Assembly: GCA_020725555.1 (NCBI GenBank)
Contig: DYEU01000026.1
Span: forward strand, 51,693-115,692
Length of the DNA stretch: 64,000 bases
DNA from: Desulfatibacillum sp.
Lineage (GTDB): Bacteria > Desulfobacterota > Desulfobacteria > Desulfobacterales > SpSt-501
Direction of reading: 5' to 3'
The translations under genes and the position numbers were made by a program. The notes under the pieces were generated by a model. The model saw only the letters and a list, made by a program, of their open reading frames with translations, was not told the origin of the DNA and did no database searches. Numbering within the stretch: position 1 is the first letter of the stretch; every line of letters starts with the position of its first letter. Below, one piece after another: positions 18,199 to 28,241 of this stretch.

Positions 18199-19503
18199 CT
18201 ACCGTGCGCCGGGGGCCAGGGGGAGGGTGTTGGCGCCGTTCGGCAGGACGGTGTAGGTCGGGTCGTCCCGGCCGCAGCGCTCGCGGGCGAGCGCCAGCGC
18301 CTCCTCGATCGTGGACGCCGGGATCAGGCCCGCCCGGCGGGCGAAGGCGGCGTTCTCGGGGCGCGTGAGGAGGATCGTGGGGCATTGCCGGCAGTACTCG
18401 CGCGTGATCAGCGCGCACCAGCCCGCGATCGTGTACGCCGCGCGCAGCGCGCGGTCGTGTTCCTCGATCGAGGGGTGGTCGAACCAGCGGAAGTATTCCA
18501 GAGGCTCGCGGATGTCGGCGCATTCCGAGAGGATGACGCACGCGCCGCCCTCGCGCGCGGCGTGGACCGCGTTGTCCATGGTTTTGGTGGTCTGGTAGAG
18601 GTTGATGTCCTTGGGGTAGCCTCCGGCGGTGGCGATCACGATGTCGGCCCGCTCGCGGATGTCGACGCCGTAGATTTCGTCCACGAGCCGCGTGGCGCGG
18701 CGCCAGGCCGAGACCCAGTTGCCGGCGAACACGCCGCAGATGCGTCCCGCGAGGTTGGGGACGACGTTGACGATGAAATCCGGGGGCACCAGCGAGGCGC
18801 ACTCCATCATGTCCTCGTGCGCCGGGTTGCCGTCGGTGATGCCCGACTGGGCGAGCCGGCTGCGGCCGCCGCCGGGCCGCGGGTCCATCGACCAGAGGTG
18901 GCTCGCCTGGATGGTGCGCTCGGCGCAGATGCCGGGCATGATGCTCTTGCGGCCCCCGCCGTAGCCGACCATGTAGTGGTAGATCACCCCGCCGGTCAGG
19001 ATCAGGCGGTCGGCCTCCACGGCGATCCGGTTCACCGCGACCGGGGTCCCGCGGCTCGTCTTGCCGAGGGGAACCGACTGCGCGGGGTCGCGGGCGTCGT
19101 GGTTGAGGACCCGCACGCGGTGGCAGACCTCCGCCCCGCAGATCTCCTGGAACTCCTCGGGGGTGTTCATGCGGTGGGCCCCCACGGCGATCAGGATCGT
19201 CACGCGATCGTCGGGGACGCCGGCCTCGTTGAGGGCGTCGAGCAGCGGGGGGAGGGTCTCGGGCATGCGCTGCCAGCCGCGGGTGATGTCGCTCACGGCG
19301 ATCGCGACCCGCTCGCCGGGCTTGACGATTTCGCGCAGGGGCGCCGCGTCCACGGGGTGCTCGAGGGCCTCCCGCAGGGCCGAGGGCAGGTCGGCGAGGG
19401 CGGGCCTTTCCCGGCCCTCCAGGACGTGGAGCAGCCGCCCCTCCGGCAGCCGCAGGGAGACGGCGCCCCGGCCGTATTTCAGCGTGAACGCGCGCGTCTT
19501 CAT
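18199..19503 (-). CDS. larA: LarA-family nickel-pincer 2-hydroxyacid racemase/epimerase
   Basis: A 434-residue homologue of lactate racemase. The residues that hold the nickel-pincer cofactor in L. plantarum LarA (His108, His174, Lys184, His200) are all present with a constant offset of two: His110 (VGAHR), His176, Lys186 (YHYMVGYGGGRKSIMPGI) and His202 (ASHLW). Asp72/Arg75 (SDITR) and the catalytic YQxxK are also kept. Many LarA homologues act on hydroxyacids other than lactate. Its ATG overlaps the panB stop (ATGA), so a substrate near pantoate metabolism is possible. The cofactor-making larB, larC and larE are not in the window. Confidence 0.88.
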   Translation of the reverse strand: MKTRAFTLKYGRGAVSLRLPEGRLLHVLEGRERPALADLPSALREALEHPVDAAPLREIVKPGERVAIAVSDITRGWQRMPETLPPLLDALNEAGVPDDRVTILIAVGAHRMNTPEEFQEICGAEVCHRVRVLNHDARDPAQSVPLGKTSRGTPVAVNRIAVEADRLILTGGVIYHYMVGYGGGRKSIMPGICAERTIQASHLWSMDPRPGGGRSRLAQSGITDGNPAHEDMMECASLVPPDFIVNVVPNLAGRICGVFAGNWVSAWRRATRLVDEIYGVDIRERADIVIATAGGYPKDINLYQTTKTMDNAVHAAREGGACVILSECADIREPLEYFRWFDHPSIEEHDRALRAAYTIAGWCALITREYCRQCPTILLTRPENAAFARRAGLIPASTIEEALALARERCGRDDPTYTVLPNGANTLPLAPGAR

Positions 19504-20381
19504 GAGCGCTTCCGCGGGCTCCGGGCCGGCCGCCGCGGCTTGCGCATGCGCTCCAGCCGCTCGATCTCGCCCTCGAGCATGCTGTAGGTGTGCTCCGGGG
19601 CGGGGAAGGCGCCGGTTTTCACGTCGCGGATGTAGGCCTCGAAGACCTTGAGCATCTCGGCGCCGAGGTTGGCGTACTTCTTGACGAACTTCGGGGTGAA
19701 GGCCTGGAAGACGCCCAGGATGTCGGAGACGATCATCACCTGGCCGTCGCACTCCGCGCCCGCGCCGATGCCGTAGACCGGGATGGGCAGCTCGCGGGCG
19801 ATGATCCGCGTCACCTCGGGGGGCACGGCCTCGACCAGGATGGCGAAAGCCCCCGCCTCGCAGACGGCCTGCGCGTCCTCGATCACGGCGAGGGCCGACT
19901 CGGCCGTGCGGCCCTGGGCCTTGAAGCCGCCGAGGGCCGCGGTGCTCTGGGGGGTGAGGCCGACATGGCCCATGACGAGCATGCCGTTGTCGGCGATCGC
20001 GCGGACGATGTGCGCCACGCGCACCCCGCCCTCGAGCTTGATGCAGTCCACGCCGCAGGTCTTGAAATAGCGCACGGCGTTCTGCACGGCGTCGTTCACG
20101 CTGCCGTGGTAGGAGCCGAAGGGCATGTCCCCGATCACGAAGGTGTTGGGCGCCCCGCGGCGGACGGCCTCGGTGTGGTAGAGGCTCTGCTCCACCGTGA
20201 CCGGGACGGTCCCGGGGTAGCCGTAGACGGCCATGCCGAGGCTGTCTCCCACGAGGAGCATGTCCATCCCCGCCTTCTCCGCGAGCTGGGCCGTCGTGTA
20301 ATCGTAGGCGGTCATCCAGACGGCCTTCTCCCCCCGCTCCTTCATCTGCTGCAGGTCAAACCGTGTGAGCTTCTTCTTCAT
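19500..20381 (-). CDS. panB: 3-methyl-2-oxobutanoate hydroxymethyltransferase
   Basis: A 293-residue enzyme adding a hydroxymethyl group from methylene-tetrahydrofolate to 2-oxoisovalerate, giving ketopantoate, the first step of pantothenate synthesis. The signature MTAYDYTTAQLAEKAGMD, the metal site LLVGDSLGM (Asp46), KLEGG, and GHVGLTPQ are all present. It has a short basic tail (RMRKPRRPARSPRKRS) beyond the usual end. The ATG at 20381 has an ideal AGGAGGT site. panC and panD are not adjacent; instead larA follows with a 4-bp overlap. Confidence 0.96.
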   Translation of the reverse strand: MKKKLTRFDLQQMKERGEKAVWMTAYDYTTAQLAEKAGMDMLLVGDSLGMAVYGYPGTVPVTVEQSLYHTEAVRRGAPNTFVIGDMPFGSYHGSVNDAVQNAVRYFKTCGVDCIKLEGGVRVAHIVRAIADNGMLVMGHVGLTPQSTAALGGFKAQGRTAESALAVIEDAQAVCEAGAFAILVEAVPPEVTRIIARELPIPVYGIGAGAECDGQVMIVSDILGVFQAFTPKFVKKYANLGAEMLKVFEAYIRDVKTGAFPAPEHTYSMLEGEIERLERMRKPRRPARSPRKRS

Positions 20382-20459
20382 CCGGACCTCCTGGTTCGTG
20401 CTGGGCAATCGTTCTCCGGCCGCCGTGCGGCCCGGAGCCATGCGATCGGGGTGTGCCTC

Positions 20460-20852
20460 TCATTCGGGCCCGCAGCCGCAGCCGCAGGCCGGCCCGCAGG
20501 AAGCGGCCTCGGCCATGGCCCGCAGGATCTCCCGCTGCGCGGGCCGCTCCACGGCCCGGAGGTCCAGGCGGACCTCGGCCTCCTCCAGCCCGGCGAGCAG
20601 CGGCGCGAGCACGAGCCCCAGATGGCCGCAAAAAACGTCCAACTCCGCGGCGCGGAGGCGGAAGGAGACCGCTTCGCCCGGCCGCCGCCCGAGAAGCAGC
20701 CCCTCGAGGGGGATGAACCCGCCGGAGCCGACCCCGACGATGAACTCGATCTCGGCCCGCCGGGGCGCGCCGGCGCCGGGGGCCGAGACCTGGGCGGTGG
20801 CCCGGAGGCGCAGGAGGGGTTCGACCACGGCGTCGGGGTGCGGGGCGTTCAT
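20460..20852 (-). CDS. FKBP-like small protein with Cys-rich tail
   Basis: A 130-residue protein. The middle (EIEFIVGVGSGGFIPLEGLL, then LGRRPGEAVSFRLRAAE) resembles the FKBP/SlyD pattern in which a hydrophobic strand is followed by P-x-L-E-x-x-L-x-G and G-E-x-x-F; that likeness is moderate. It ends with SCGPACGCGCGPE, five cysteines in 13 residues, suggesting metal binding as in SlyD tails. The ATG at 20852 overlaps the stop of the degenerate M14 lipoprotein gene (ATGA). It could be a metal or folding helper for that protein (inference). Confidence 0.65.
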   Translation of the reverse strand: MNAPHPDAVVEPLLRLRATAQVSAPGAGAPRRAEIEFIVGVGSGGFIPLEGLLLGRRPGEAVSFRLRAAELDVFCGHLGLVLAPLLAGLEEAEVRLDLRAVERPAQREILRAMAEAASCGPACGCGCGPE

Positions 20853-21784
20853 GGCCTTCCTTTCCGTTCCGTCGGCGCCACCCCGAGGAGGCTGTCGATC
20901 GCCAGGCGGTGCATGGCGATCCGCTCCTCGAGCGGGGCCGTGCGCGGGGTGACGAGCGTGCAGACCGCGGCGCTGACCTGCGCCCGGAGGTAGCCGGTCA
21001 TCGTCGTCTGGCCGAACCAGTCGAGGAGACGCAGCCCCCACAGGGGGGTCCGGGCGACCCCTGCGCGCGGCCCCAAGAAGACGAGCGTGTCGTCGGCGAC
21101 GGGGTGGCCCTCGGCCCGCAGGCGCCGGATCAGGGAATCGGCCGCGGCGCGGTCCTCGATCCCGGTCAGGCCGATCGCAAAGCCCATGGCGCGCGGGTCT
21201 TCGCGCAGGTCGATCACGAGGTCGTAGCGCTTTTCGCGCAGGAACCGCCGCAGCAGGCGCGCTTCCGCGGAGCGAAACTGGCCGAAATCGCGGTCGATGT
21301 CAATGCCGTAGGCGTTCTCGGGCCGATCGTGGACGAACCCCCAGGGGTTGAGGAGCGGGATGAGGTCGAGATCCCAGGCGGCGTAGGCCTGCGGCGCGGA
21401 GGCGAGATCGCCGAGCAGGTCGAGCACGGCCTGCACCGCCGCGCGGTCCGTCCCGCGGACCCCGGAGAGAAGCAGCGCCCGTCGCCGCTCCGGCTGAAAG
21501 GGCCGGAACGCCGCGTAGCCGAGCAGCGCCTGGAATTCGCCCGCCGTCACCTGGCCGATGTCGACCGCGAGCAGGTGCGGCGAGGCCCGATCGGCCTGCT
21601 CGAGGGCCTGGGCGACGAAGGCGATGTCGCGCACGGGCTCCACCCCGAGGCGGAGGGCGGGCCGGGAAAACCCGGAGAGGCTGCAGGCGGCGAGGGCGAG
21701 GGCCGCAAGCAGCATCCCGGGCCCCGCCCGGCCGGCGCTTCGGCCGCGGCGGGGGGACGGGGGGGGTGTCGGGGCGGACGGCAT
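20849..21784 (-). CDS. Degenerate M14-like lipoprotein (zinc ligands replaced)
   Basis: A 311-residue protein with a lipoprotein signal (LLAALALAAC, lipidated Cys34). The body follows zinc carboxypeptidase family M14: SGVRGTD (107-113) in place of GGVHGDE, LLNPWGF (144-150) for NPDG, ENAYGIDIDRDF (156-167) for the RxNxxGxDLNRNF stretch, and IDLRED (191-196) for DLHE. The three zinc ligands His, Glu and His thus correspond to Arg110, Asp113 and Arg194, so it is probably not an active zinc peptidase. The ATG at 21784 is used; MLLAALA at residue 24 is an alternative start that keeps the signal. Confidence 0.72.
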   Translation of the reverse strand: MPSAPTPPPSPRRGRSAGRAGPGMLLAALALAACSLSGFSRPALRLGVEPVRDIAFVAQALEQADRASPHLLAVDIGQVTAGEFQALLGYAAFRPFQPERRRALLLSGVRGTDRAAVQAVLDLLGDLASAPQAYAAWDLDLIPLLNPWGFVHDRPENAYGIDIDRDFGQFRSAEARLLRRFLREKRYDLVIDLREDPRAMGFAIGLTGIEDRAAADSLIRRLRAEGHPVADDTLVFLGPRAGVARTPLWGLRLLDWFGQTTMTGYLRAQVSAAVCTLVTPRTAPLEERIAMHRLAIDSLLGVAPTERKGRP

Positions 21785-21840
21785 GGGGGCCAGTGTAGCC
21801 CGCCCGCCTGCGGCTGGCAAGAACCGCCGCGGCCGCCCGT

Positions 21841-21869
21841 TTGACTTCGCTGCGGGGATGGAGTAAAAG
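21841..21869 (+). promoter_or_regulatory. Putative promoter for the HNH-rfbA-ileS direction
   Basis: TTGACT, 17-nt spacer, TAAAAG in the 172-nt divergent gap, 87 nt before the HNH start. The -35 is 5 of 6; the -10 is weak but has the same TAAAAG form as a second candidate at 32104. Confidence 0.35.
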
Positions 21870-21956
21870 CGCAAGGCGCTGGATCGGCCGACCCGGAGGC
21901 CCGGGGGTGCGGGCCGGGGCCGGTCCCCCGGCGTGCCGGAAAGGCGGCGGCAAGCG

Positions 21957-22460
21957 ATGCAATCCTGCATTTTGCTGAACGCGGATTACTCGTTCCTCAA
22001 CGTCGTGCACTGGAAGCGTGCGGTTTGCCTCATGGCGAGCGGCAAGGCCGAGGTGGTGCGGGATTCGAGCGCCACGGTGCGCAGCGCCGGAGGGCGCCTG
22101 CTCCGCATCCCGGCGGTGCTGCGCCTGATCAAGCTCATCCGGACCCTCTACCGCGCCGGGGTCGCCTTCACGAAGCGCAACATCCTCATTCGCGACGGCT
22201 TTCGCTGCGCCTACTGCGGGCAGAGCCGCGACCGGCTGTCGATCGACCATGTCGTCCCCCGCTCCCGCGGCGGGCGCACGACCTTCGAGAACTGTGTCGC
22301 CGCCTGCAAGGCCTGCAACCTGAAAAAGGGCGGGCGCACGCCGAGCGAGGCGGGGATGTACCTGCGCGTGCGGCCGACCCAGCCGACGATCTCCGAGTTT
22401 CTGCGCCTGAAATTCGCCCACCTCGGCCTGGAAGGCCTCCTTGCGGACCTGGGCGCGTGA
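21957..22460 (+). CDS. HNH endonuclease family protein
   Basis: A 167-residue protein. The first 75 residues ([20 protein letters not shown] and on) are the conserved N-terminal region seen in a common bacterial HNH family. The nuclease module follows: Cys84/Cys87 and Cys117/Cys120 bind structural zinc, DH at 97-98 starts the HNH site, and Asn121 in KACNLKK completes it. Members are widespread stand-alone proteins of unknown role. Start at 21957 matches the conserved [15 protein letters not shown] opening. It lies 16 nt before rfbA. Confidence 0.92.
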   Translation: MQSCILLNADYSFLNVVHWKRAVCLMASGKAEVVRDSSATVRSAGGRLLRIPAVLRLIKLIRTLYRAGVAFTKRNILIRDGFRCAYCGQSRDRLSIDHVVPRSRGGRTTFENCVAACKACNLKKGGRTPSEAGMYLRVRPTQPTISEFLRLKFAHLGLEGLLADLGA

Positions 22461-22476
22461 GGAGGAACGCCGCGCC

Positions 22477-23358
22477 ATGAAAGGCATCATCCTCGCCGGC
22501 GGCTCCGGGACGCGGCTCTACCCGCTCACCCTGGGGGTGAGCAAGCAGCTCTTGCCGGTCTACGACAAGCCGATGATCTACTACCCCCTCTCCGTGCTCA
22601 TGCTCGCGGGGCTGCGGGACATCCTGATCATCACCACCCCGGTCGATCTCCCCTTTTTCCGGCGTCTGCTCGGCGACGGCTCGCAGCTCGGGCTGCGCCT
22701 GACCTACGCCGAGCAGCCCCGGCCGGAGGGGCTCGCGCAGGCGTTCCTGATCGGCCGCGAGTTCATCGGCGACGACACCGTCTGCCTGATCCTCGGCGAC
22801 AACATCTTCTACGGGCCGGGGCTGACGAAGCTGTTGCGCTCGGCCGTGCAGCTCCGGCGGGGGGGGCTCATCTTCGGCTACCCCGTGCGCGACCCCCACC
22901 GCTACGGCGTGGTCGAGTTCGACGGCGACCGCCGCGTGATCGGCATCGAGGAGAAGCCCGCCCGGCCCAAATCGATGTACGCCGTGCCGGGCCTCTATTT
23001 CTACGACAACGACGTCATCGCCATCGCCTCCGCGCTTCAGCCTTCGGCGCGCGGCGAACTCGAGATCACCGACGTGAACCTCGCCTACCTGAGGCGCGGG
23101 GACCTGCGGGTCGAACCGCTGGGGCGCGGCTTCGCCTGGCTGGACACCGGCACCCACGAGGCCCTCCAGCAGGCGGCGAGCTACGTCCAGGCGATCCAGG
23201 AACGGCAGGGGCTGAAGATTTCCTGCATCGAGGAGATCGCCTATCGCCTGGGCTACATCGACCGGGACCAGCTGATCCGCCTCGCGGAAGGCTTCCGCCA
23301 AAACGAGTACGGCCGCTACCTGCTCGAGGTCGCCCACGAGGATCTGCGGCCCCTGTAG
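22477..23358 (+). CDS. rfbA: Glucose-1-phosphate thymidylyltransferase
   Basis: A 293-residue enzyme making dTDP-glucose from dTTP and glucose-1-phosphate, the first step to dTDP-sugars for surface polysaccharide. Signature [11 protein letters not shown] at the N-terminus, [14 protein letters not shown], the metal-binding LGDN, and LDTGTHEAL near the C-terminus. Full length. The ATG at 22477 has GAGGAGGAACG. The next enzyme, rfbB, is 21 kb away on the same strand rather than adjacent; rfbC and rfbD are not in the window. Confidence 0.96.
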   Translation: MKGIILAGGSGTRLYPLTLGVSKQLLPVYDKPMIYYPLSVLMLAGLRDILIITTPVDLPFFRRLLGDGSQLGLRLTYAEQPRPEGLAQAFLIGREFIGDDTVCLILGDNIFYGPGLTKLLRSAVQLRRGGLIFGYPVRDPHRYGVVEFDGDRRVIGIEEKPARPKSMYAVPGLYFYDNDVIAIASALQPSARGELEITDVNLAYLRRGDLRVEPLGRGFAWLDTGTHEALQQAASYVQAIQERQGLKISCIEEIAYRLGYIDRDQLIRLAEGFRQNEYGRYLLEVAHEDLRPL

Positions 23359-23464
23359 GCGGCCGCCCGCGCGTACCGCCCGAACCCGCGCTTCCGTCCG
23401 CCCCCGCTCGAAGCCGGAACAACCGCGCCGCGGCGCCCGAGGCGCCGCCGGCCTGGAGGAGTGA

Positions 23465-26254
23465 ATGGATTACAAAGCGACGCTGAACCTTCCCTCCACG
23501 CCCTTCCCGATGAAAGCCGACCTCGCGCGGCGCGAGCCCGAGCAGCTCGCCCGCTGGGAGGCCGCGCGGCTCTACGAGACGATCCGCGCCGCCTCCCGGG
23601 GCCGCAAGCGCTTCATCCTGCACGACGGCCCCCCGTACGCCAACGGCCACATCCACATCGGCACCGCCCTCAACAAAATCCTCAAGGACATCATCGTCCG
23701 CTCGCGTCAGATGGCCGGGTGGGACGCGGTCTACGTCCCCGGCTGGGACTGCCACGGGCTGCCGATCGAACACAACGTGGACAAGGAGCTCGGGGAGCGC
23801 AAGCGCGCCCTCGGCCTCACCCAGGTGCGCCGGCTGTGCCGCGAGTACGCCGAGCGCTTCATCGCCATCCAGCGCGAGGAGTTCCGGCGGCTGGGCGTGA
23901 TGGGCGACTGGGAGCGCCCCTACCTCACGATGGATCCCCGCTACGAGGCGATCATCGCGCGCGAATGCCTGCGCTTCGGCCTCTCGGGCGATCTCGTCCG
24001 CAGCCGCAAGCCGATCCACTGGTGCTTCACCTGCCGCACGGCGCTCGCCGAGGCGGAAATCGAGTACGAGGAGGACTCCTCGCCCTCGATCTACGTCAAG
24101 TTCCCCCTGGCCGACCCGCCGCCGGCGGGGGCCTTCCCGGAACTCTCCGGGCGGCGGCCGGTCGCCGTGATCTGGACGACGACCCCCTGGACGCTCCCGG
24201 CGAACCGGGCGGTCGCCCTGCACCCGGAATACGCCTACGCGGCCGTTGAGGGCGACCCCGGGGAGGCCTGGCTGATCGCGCGGGAGCTCCTCGGGCCGTT
24301 TCTCCAGGCCGTCGGCCGCGGCACGTCGCGCGTGCTCGGCCCGGTCGACCCGCGGCGCCTTGAGGGCTTGCGCTGCCGCCACCCCTTGACCGGCGGCGAC
24401 TCGCTCCTCGTGCTCGCCGAGCACGTGACCCTCGACGCCGGCACCGGCTGCGTGCATATCGCCCCCGGCCACGGCCGGGAGGACTACGACGTCGGGCGGC
24501 GCTACGGGCTGGAGGCCTACTCGCCGGTCGACGACGAGGGCCGTTTCCTGCCGGAGGTCCCGCGCTTCGGGGGGCTTTCCGTCCACGAGGCCAACCCGCG
24601 GATCGTCGAGGCCCTGCGGGAAAACGGCAGCCTGGTCCACGCCGAGGCGTACGCCCACAGCTACCCGCATTGCTGGCGCTGCAAGCAGCCCGTGATCTTC
24701 CGGGCCACCCCGCAGTGGTTCATCTCCATGGACAAGAACGGGCTGCGGCGCCGGGCGCTCGAGGCGATCGACCGCGTGCGCTGGATCCCCGCCTGGGGCC
24801 GCGAGCGCATTTTCGGCATGATTGCGAACCGGCCCGACTGGTGCGTCTCGCGCCAGCGCGTCTGGGGGGTGCCCATCCCGGTCTTCACCTGCGAGGGCTG
24901 CGGCGGGCTCGTGCTCGACGAGGCGATCGCCGAGCACATCTTCCGCCTCTTCTGCGAGCACGGCGCCGACGTCTGGTTCGAGCGCGAAGCCGAGGGCCTC
25001 CTGCCTGCCGGCACCCGCTGCGCGGCCTGCGGCGGCGGGCGGCTGCGCAAGGAAAGCGACATCCTGGACGTCTGGTTCGACTCCGGGGTGAGCCATGCCG
25101 CCGTGCTGGAGGAACGGGAGGAGCTGCGCTGGCCGGCCGACCTCTATCTCGAGGGCAGCGACCAGCACCGCGGGTGGTTTCACAGCTCGCTGCTCACCGC
25201 GGTCGGAACGCGCGGCCGCGCCCCCTACGAGGCGGTCCTGACCCACGGCTTCGTGGTGGACGCCGAGGGGCGCAAGATGTCCAAGTCGCTCGGCAACGTC
25301 ATCGCCCCCAAGGAGGTGATCGACCGCTTCGGGGCCGAGATCCTGCGGCTGTGGGTGGCGGCCTCCGATTACCGCGACGACATCCGCATCTCGGAGACCA
25401 TCCTTTCCCAGCTGAGCGACGCCTACCGCCGGATCCGCAACACCTGCCGGTTCCTGCTCGGCAACCTCTACGACTTCGACCCCCGGCGGGACGCCGTCCC
25501 GCCCGAGGCGATGCTCGAGATCGACCGCGTCTTCCTCCACCGCTGGCAGCGGCTCGTGGAACGGGCGCGCCGCGCCTACGAGGACTACGAATTCCACGGG
25601 ATCGTTCACGGGGTGCACACCTTCTGCGCCAACGACCTCTCCGCCCTCTACCTCGATATCCTCAAGGACCGCCTCTATGCCTCGGCGGCGGCCTCCCCCC
25701 TGCGGCGGAGCGCCCAGACGGCCCTGTTCCTTCTCGCCGAGGGCCTGACCCGGCTGCTCGCCCCGATCCTGCCGTTCACCGCCGAGGAGATCTGGCGCCA
25801 CCTGCCCGGCTCCGGCCGGGAGGAGAGCGTGCACCTGAGCGCCCTGCCGGAGCCGGACCCGGCCTGGATCGACCCCGGCCTCGCCGAGCGCTGGGAGCCC
25901 GTCTTCCGCGTGCGCGGGGAGGTGACCCGCGCGCTGGAGACGGCGCGCGCCGAAAAGCGGATCGGCCAGTCGCTCGAGGCGAAGGTGGTCCTCGAGGCCG
26001 AAGACGGCCTCTACGAGCGGCTTTCGCCCTTCGCCCCCGAGCTGCCCACGGTCTTCATCGTCTCCGCGGTCGACCTCCGGCGGCGCGCGGGCTCCGGCCC
26101 CGGCGGGGAGGCGGGGGAGGTCTCCGTGCGGGTCGAGCCGGCCCCGGGCCGCAAGTGCGCCCGCTGCTGGGTCTTCGACCCCTCGGTCGGGGAGTCCGCC
26201 GATTCCCCGGGCATTTGCCGGCGCTGCCGCGGCGCCCTCGAGGCCGCCTCGTGA
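23465..26254 (+). CDS. ileS: Isoleucyl-tRNA synthetase
   Basis: A 929-residue class I synthetase. [11 protein letters not shown] (57-67, HIGH motif), the editing domain (roughly 185-400, with [11 protein letters not shown]), KMSKS near 603, an anticodon-binding helical region, and a C-terminal zinc finger ([10 protein letters not shown]...CRRCRG). Length is that of the bacterial type. The ATG at 23465 follows GGAGGAGTGA. Its stop overlaps the GTG start of lspA (GTGA), a very common ileS-lspA arrangement. Confidence 0.98.
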   Translation: MDYKATLNLPSTPFPMKADLARREPEQLARWEAARLYETIRAASRGRKRFILHDGPPYANGHIHIGTALNKILKDIIVRSRQMAGWDAVYVPGWDCHGLPIEHNVDKELGERKRALGLTQVRRLCREYAERFIAIQREEFRRLGVMGDWERPYLTMDPRYEAIIARECLRFGLSGDLVRSRKPIHWCFTCRTALAEAEIEYEEDSSPSIYVKFPLADPPPAGAFPELSGRRPVAVIWTTTPWTLPANRAVALHPEYAYAAVEGDPGEAWLIARELLGPFLQAVGRGTSRVLGPVDPRRLEGLRCRHPLTGGDSLLVLAEHVTLDAGTGCVHIAPGHGREDYDVGRRYGLEAYSPVDDEGRFLPEVPRFGGLSVHEANPRIVEALRENGSLVHAEAYAHSYPHCWRCKQPVIFRATPQWFISMDKNGLRRRALEAIDRVRWIPAWGRERIFGMIANRPDWCVSRQRVWGVPIPVFTCEGCGGLVLDEAIAEHIFRLFCEHGADVWFEREAEGLLPAGTRCAACGGGRLRKESDILDVWFDSGVSHAAVLEEREELRWPADLYLEGSDQHRGWFHSSLLTAVGTRGRAPYEAVLTHGFVVDAEGRKMSKSLGNVIAPKEVIDRFGAEILRLWVAASDYRDDIRISETILSQLSDAYRRIRNTCRFLLGNLYDFDPRRDAVPPEAMLEIDRVFLHRWQRLVERARRAYEDYEFHGIVHGVHTFCANDLSALYLDILKDRLYASAAASPLRRSAQTALFLLAEGLTRLLAPILPFTAEEIWRHLPGSGREESVHLSALPEPDPAWIDPGLAERWEPVFRVRGEVTRALETARAEKRIGQSLEAKVVLEAEDGLYERLSPFAPELPTVFIVSAVDLRRRAGSGPGGEAGEVSVRVEPAPGRKCARCWVFDPSVGESADSPGICRRCRGALEAAS

Positions 26255-26790
26255 GCGGCACCCCCCCCAGCCCCCGCTTTCCGGGACGCGCCGCGCTGCC
26301 CCGGCTGTTCCTCGTGGCGGGCGGGGTGGTGGCGCTCGACCAGGCGACGAAACGGCTCGTGCTCGACGCGCTGCCCCCGGGGGCGAGCCTCCCGGTGATC
26401 CCCGGCTTTTTCGACCTCACCCACGTGCGCAACCCCGGCGGCGCCTTCGGCTTCCTGCAGCAGCTCGACCCCGGGCTGCGGCTCGCCCTCTTCGCCGCGG
26501 CGGCGGTCGCCGCCGCGGCCGTCCTCGCGGTGCTCTATCTCCAGACCCCGCCCGCCCGGCGCCGGCTCTCGATCGGGATCGCCCTCGTCTTCGGCGGCGC
26601 CGTGGGCAACCTGATCGACCGCGTGCGGTTCGGCGAGGTCGTCGATTTCCTCGACGTCTACGCAGGCTCCTGGCACTGGCCGGCCTTCAACGTCGCCGAC
26701 AGCGCGATCACCGTGGGGGTCGGGCTCTTCGCTCTCCATGCGCTCCGCCCCACGCGGCCGGGCGGCGATCGCCCCGGCGGCGCGGGCTGA
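26251..26790 (+). CDS. lspA: Lipoprotein signal peptidase (signal peptidase II)
   Basis: A 179-residue inner-membrane aspartyl protease that cuts prolipoprotein signal peptides after lipidation. The two catalytic aspartates lie in [16 protein letters not shown] and [20 protein letters not shown] is the conserved first periplasmic motif. Four membrane helices are visible. It starts with GTG at 26251, inside the end of ileS. Its clients would include the several lipoproteins in this window. Confidence 0.96.
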   Translation: MSGTPPSPRFPGRAALPRLFLVAGGVVALDQATKRLVLDALPPGASLPVIPGFFDLTHVRNPGGAFGFLQQLDPGLRLALFAAAAVAAAAVLAVLYLQTPPARRRLSIGIALVFGGAVGNLIDRVRFGEVVDFLDVYAGSWHWPAFNVADSAITVGVGLFALHALRPTRPGGDRPGGAG

Positions 26791-26803
26791 GGGGGGGCGC
26801 GGC

Positions 26804-28240
26804 ATGGCCGAGATCGCCTTCCGGGAGCTTGCGGGGTGGCTGGAGGACCCCCGGCGCGGGAGCGCGGAGGCCCCGGCCCCCGATGTCTTCCTGATCCACG
26901 GCGAGGCCTGGTTCGTGCGCGAGGCCCTGGAGCGGCTGCTTCAGGCGCTGTTGCCCGAGGGCCCGCGCAGCGCCGCGCTCGAGGTCTTCGAGGGCGCGGC
27001 CGTCCCGGCGGGGGAGGTGCTCGCCGCCCTGCGGACCTACGCCCTGCTCGGGCCCGGCAAGGTCGTCTGCTGGCGGGACGCCCCCCTCTTCCCGGAGGCC
27101 GGCCGCGCCGCGTCCCTGATCGAGGAGGCGCGCCGGCTGCTCGCCGCGGGCGAGCGGGGCAAGGCCCGGGCGAAGCTGCGCGCGGCCCTCGCCCTCGAGG
27201 GGCTCACCGCCGCCCAGGCCCTGAAGCGGATGCCCGCCGCGTGGCGTCCGGCCGGCGCCGAGCCGGGGGAGGAGGGGTTGCGCGCGCTGCTCGCCGAAGA
27301 GGCCGAGGCGGAGCCCGCGGCGCCCGCCGCCGATGCCGCAGCCCTGCTCGAGCGGGCGCTGGCCGGCGAGCTCCCCCCCGGCAACCGCCTCGTCCTCACC
27401 TGCGGGGCGGTCGACCGGCGGCGAAGCCTCTACCGCACGCTGGGGCGCCGCGGGGTCGTGGTCGACTGCTCGGTCCCGCGCGGCGAGCGGCGCGCCGAGC
27501 GGGCCGCTCGCGAGGCGCTTCTCGAGGAGGTGGCGCGCACGCGGCTCGCCCGGAGCGGCAAGACCCTGAGCCCCGCCGCCCGCGCGGCCCTCTCCGGCCT
27601 GACCGGCTTCGACCCCGGCGTCTACGCCGCCAACCTCGAGACGCTGATCGCCTACGTCGGGGAACGGGCGCAGATCACGGCCGAGGACGTCGCCGCCGTC
27701 CTCTCCCGCTCGCGGACCGACCCCCTCTTCGAGCTCACCCAGGCCCTGGGGGACCGCGACCGCGAGCGGGCGCTCGCCGTGCTCCAGTCGCTCTGGGACG
27801 CGGGCACCCACCCGCTCGCGCTGCTGGCGGGGATGGCGAACCTGCTGCGCCGCCTGATCGTGGCCGAGGACTTTCTCTCCGGGCCGGGCGCGGTCCTGCG
27901 CCGCCGGCGCCTCGATTACGCCGCCTTCCAGAAGACCCTCTGGCCCGCCGTGGTCGACTACGACCGCGGCCTGGCGGCCGGGCCGGGGGCGGGAAACACG
28001 GAGGCGGAGCGGCCCGAGAGCGCGGCCGGCGACCTGCGGCTGGTGCGCAACCCGGGGAGCACCTACCCGGTGTTCGTGCTGCTCGGCCAGGCGCTGCGGT
28101 TCTCCCGCGCGGAGCTGGCCGCCGGGCTCGAGCGCGCGGTCGCGGCCGAAGCCGCGTTGAAATCCTCGACGCTCGCCCCGCGGCGGGTGCTGGAGGACCT
28201 GGCGGAGCGGATCTGCGGCCGCGGCGGCCGGGGAGGCTGA
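26804..28240 (+). CDS. holA: DNA polymerase III delta subunit
   Basis: A 478-residue clamp-loader subunit that opens the sliding clamp. The N-terminal HolA domain (DVFLIHGEAWFVREALERLL), the LVLTCGAVDRR strand, the helical FELTQALGDRDRERALAVL motif and the C-terminal collar-like LALLAGMANLLRRLI are recognisable. It is well over 100 residues longer than the usual (about 340) because of an Ala/Glu-rich insertion between about 100 and 185 and another near 390-415. The ATG at 26804 is 14 nt after the lspA stop. Confidence 0.9.
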   Translation: MAEIAFRELAGWLEDPRRGSAEAPAPDVFLIHGEAWFVREALERLLQALLPEGPRSAALEVFEGAAVPAGEVLAALRTYALLGPGKVVCWRDAPLFPEAGRAASLIEEARRLLAAGERGKARAKLRAALALEGLTAAQALKRMPAAWRPAGAEPGEEGLRALLAEEAEAEPAAPAADAAALLERALAGELPPGNRLVLTCGAVDRRRSLYRTLGRRGVVVDCSVPRGERRAERAAREALLEEVARTRLARSGKTLSPAARAALSGLTGFDPGVYAANLETLIAYVGERAQITAEDVAAVLSRSRTDPLFELTQALGDRDRERALAVLQSLWDAGTHPLALLAGMANLLRRLIVAEDFLSGPGAVLRRRRLDYAAFQKTLWPAVVDYDRGLAAGPGAGNTEAERPESAAGDLRLVRNPGSTYPVFVLLGQALRFSRAELAAGLERAVAAEAALKSSTLAPRRVLEDLAERICGRGGRGG

Positions 28241-28241
28241 C

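Noticed and set aside
23066..25834. 922-codon minus-strand frame over ileS
   Set aside because: It is the reverse frame of a textbook ileS; no domain or start signal.
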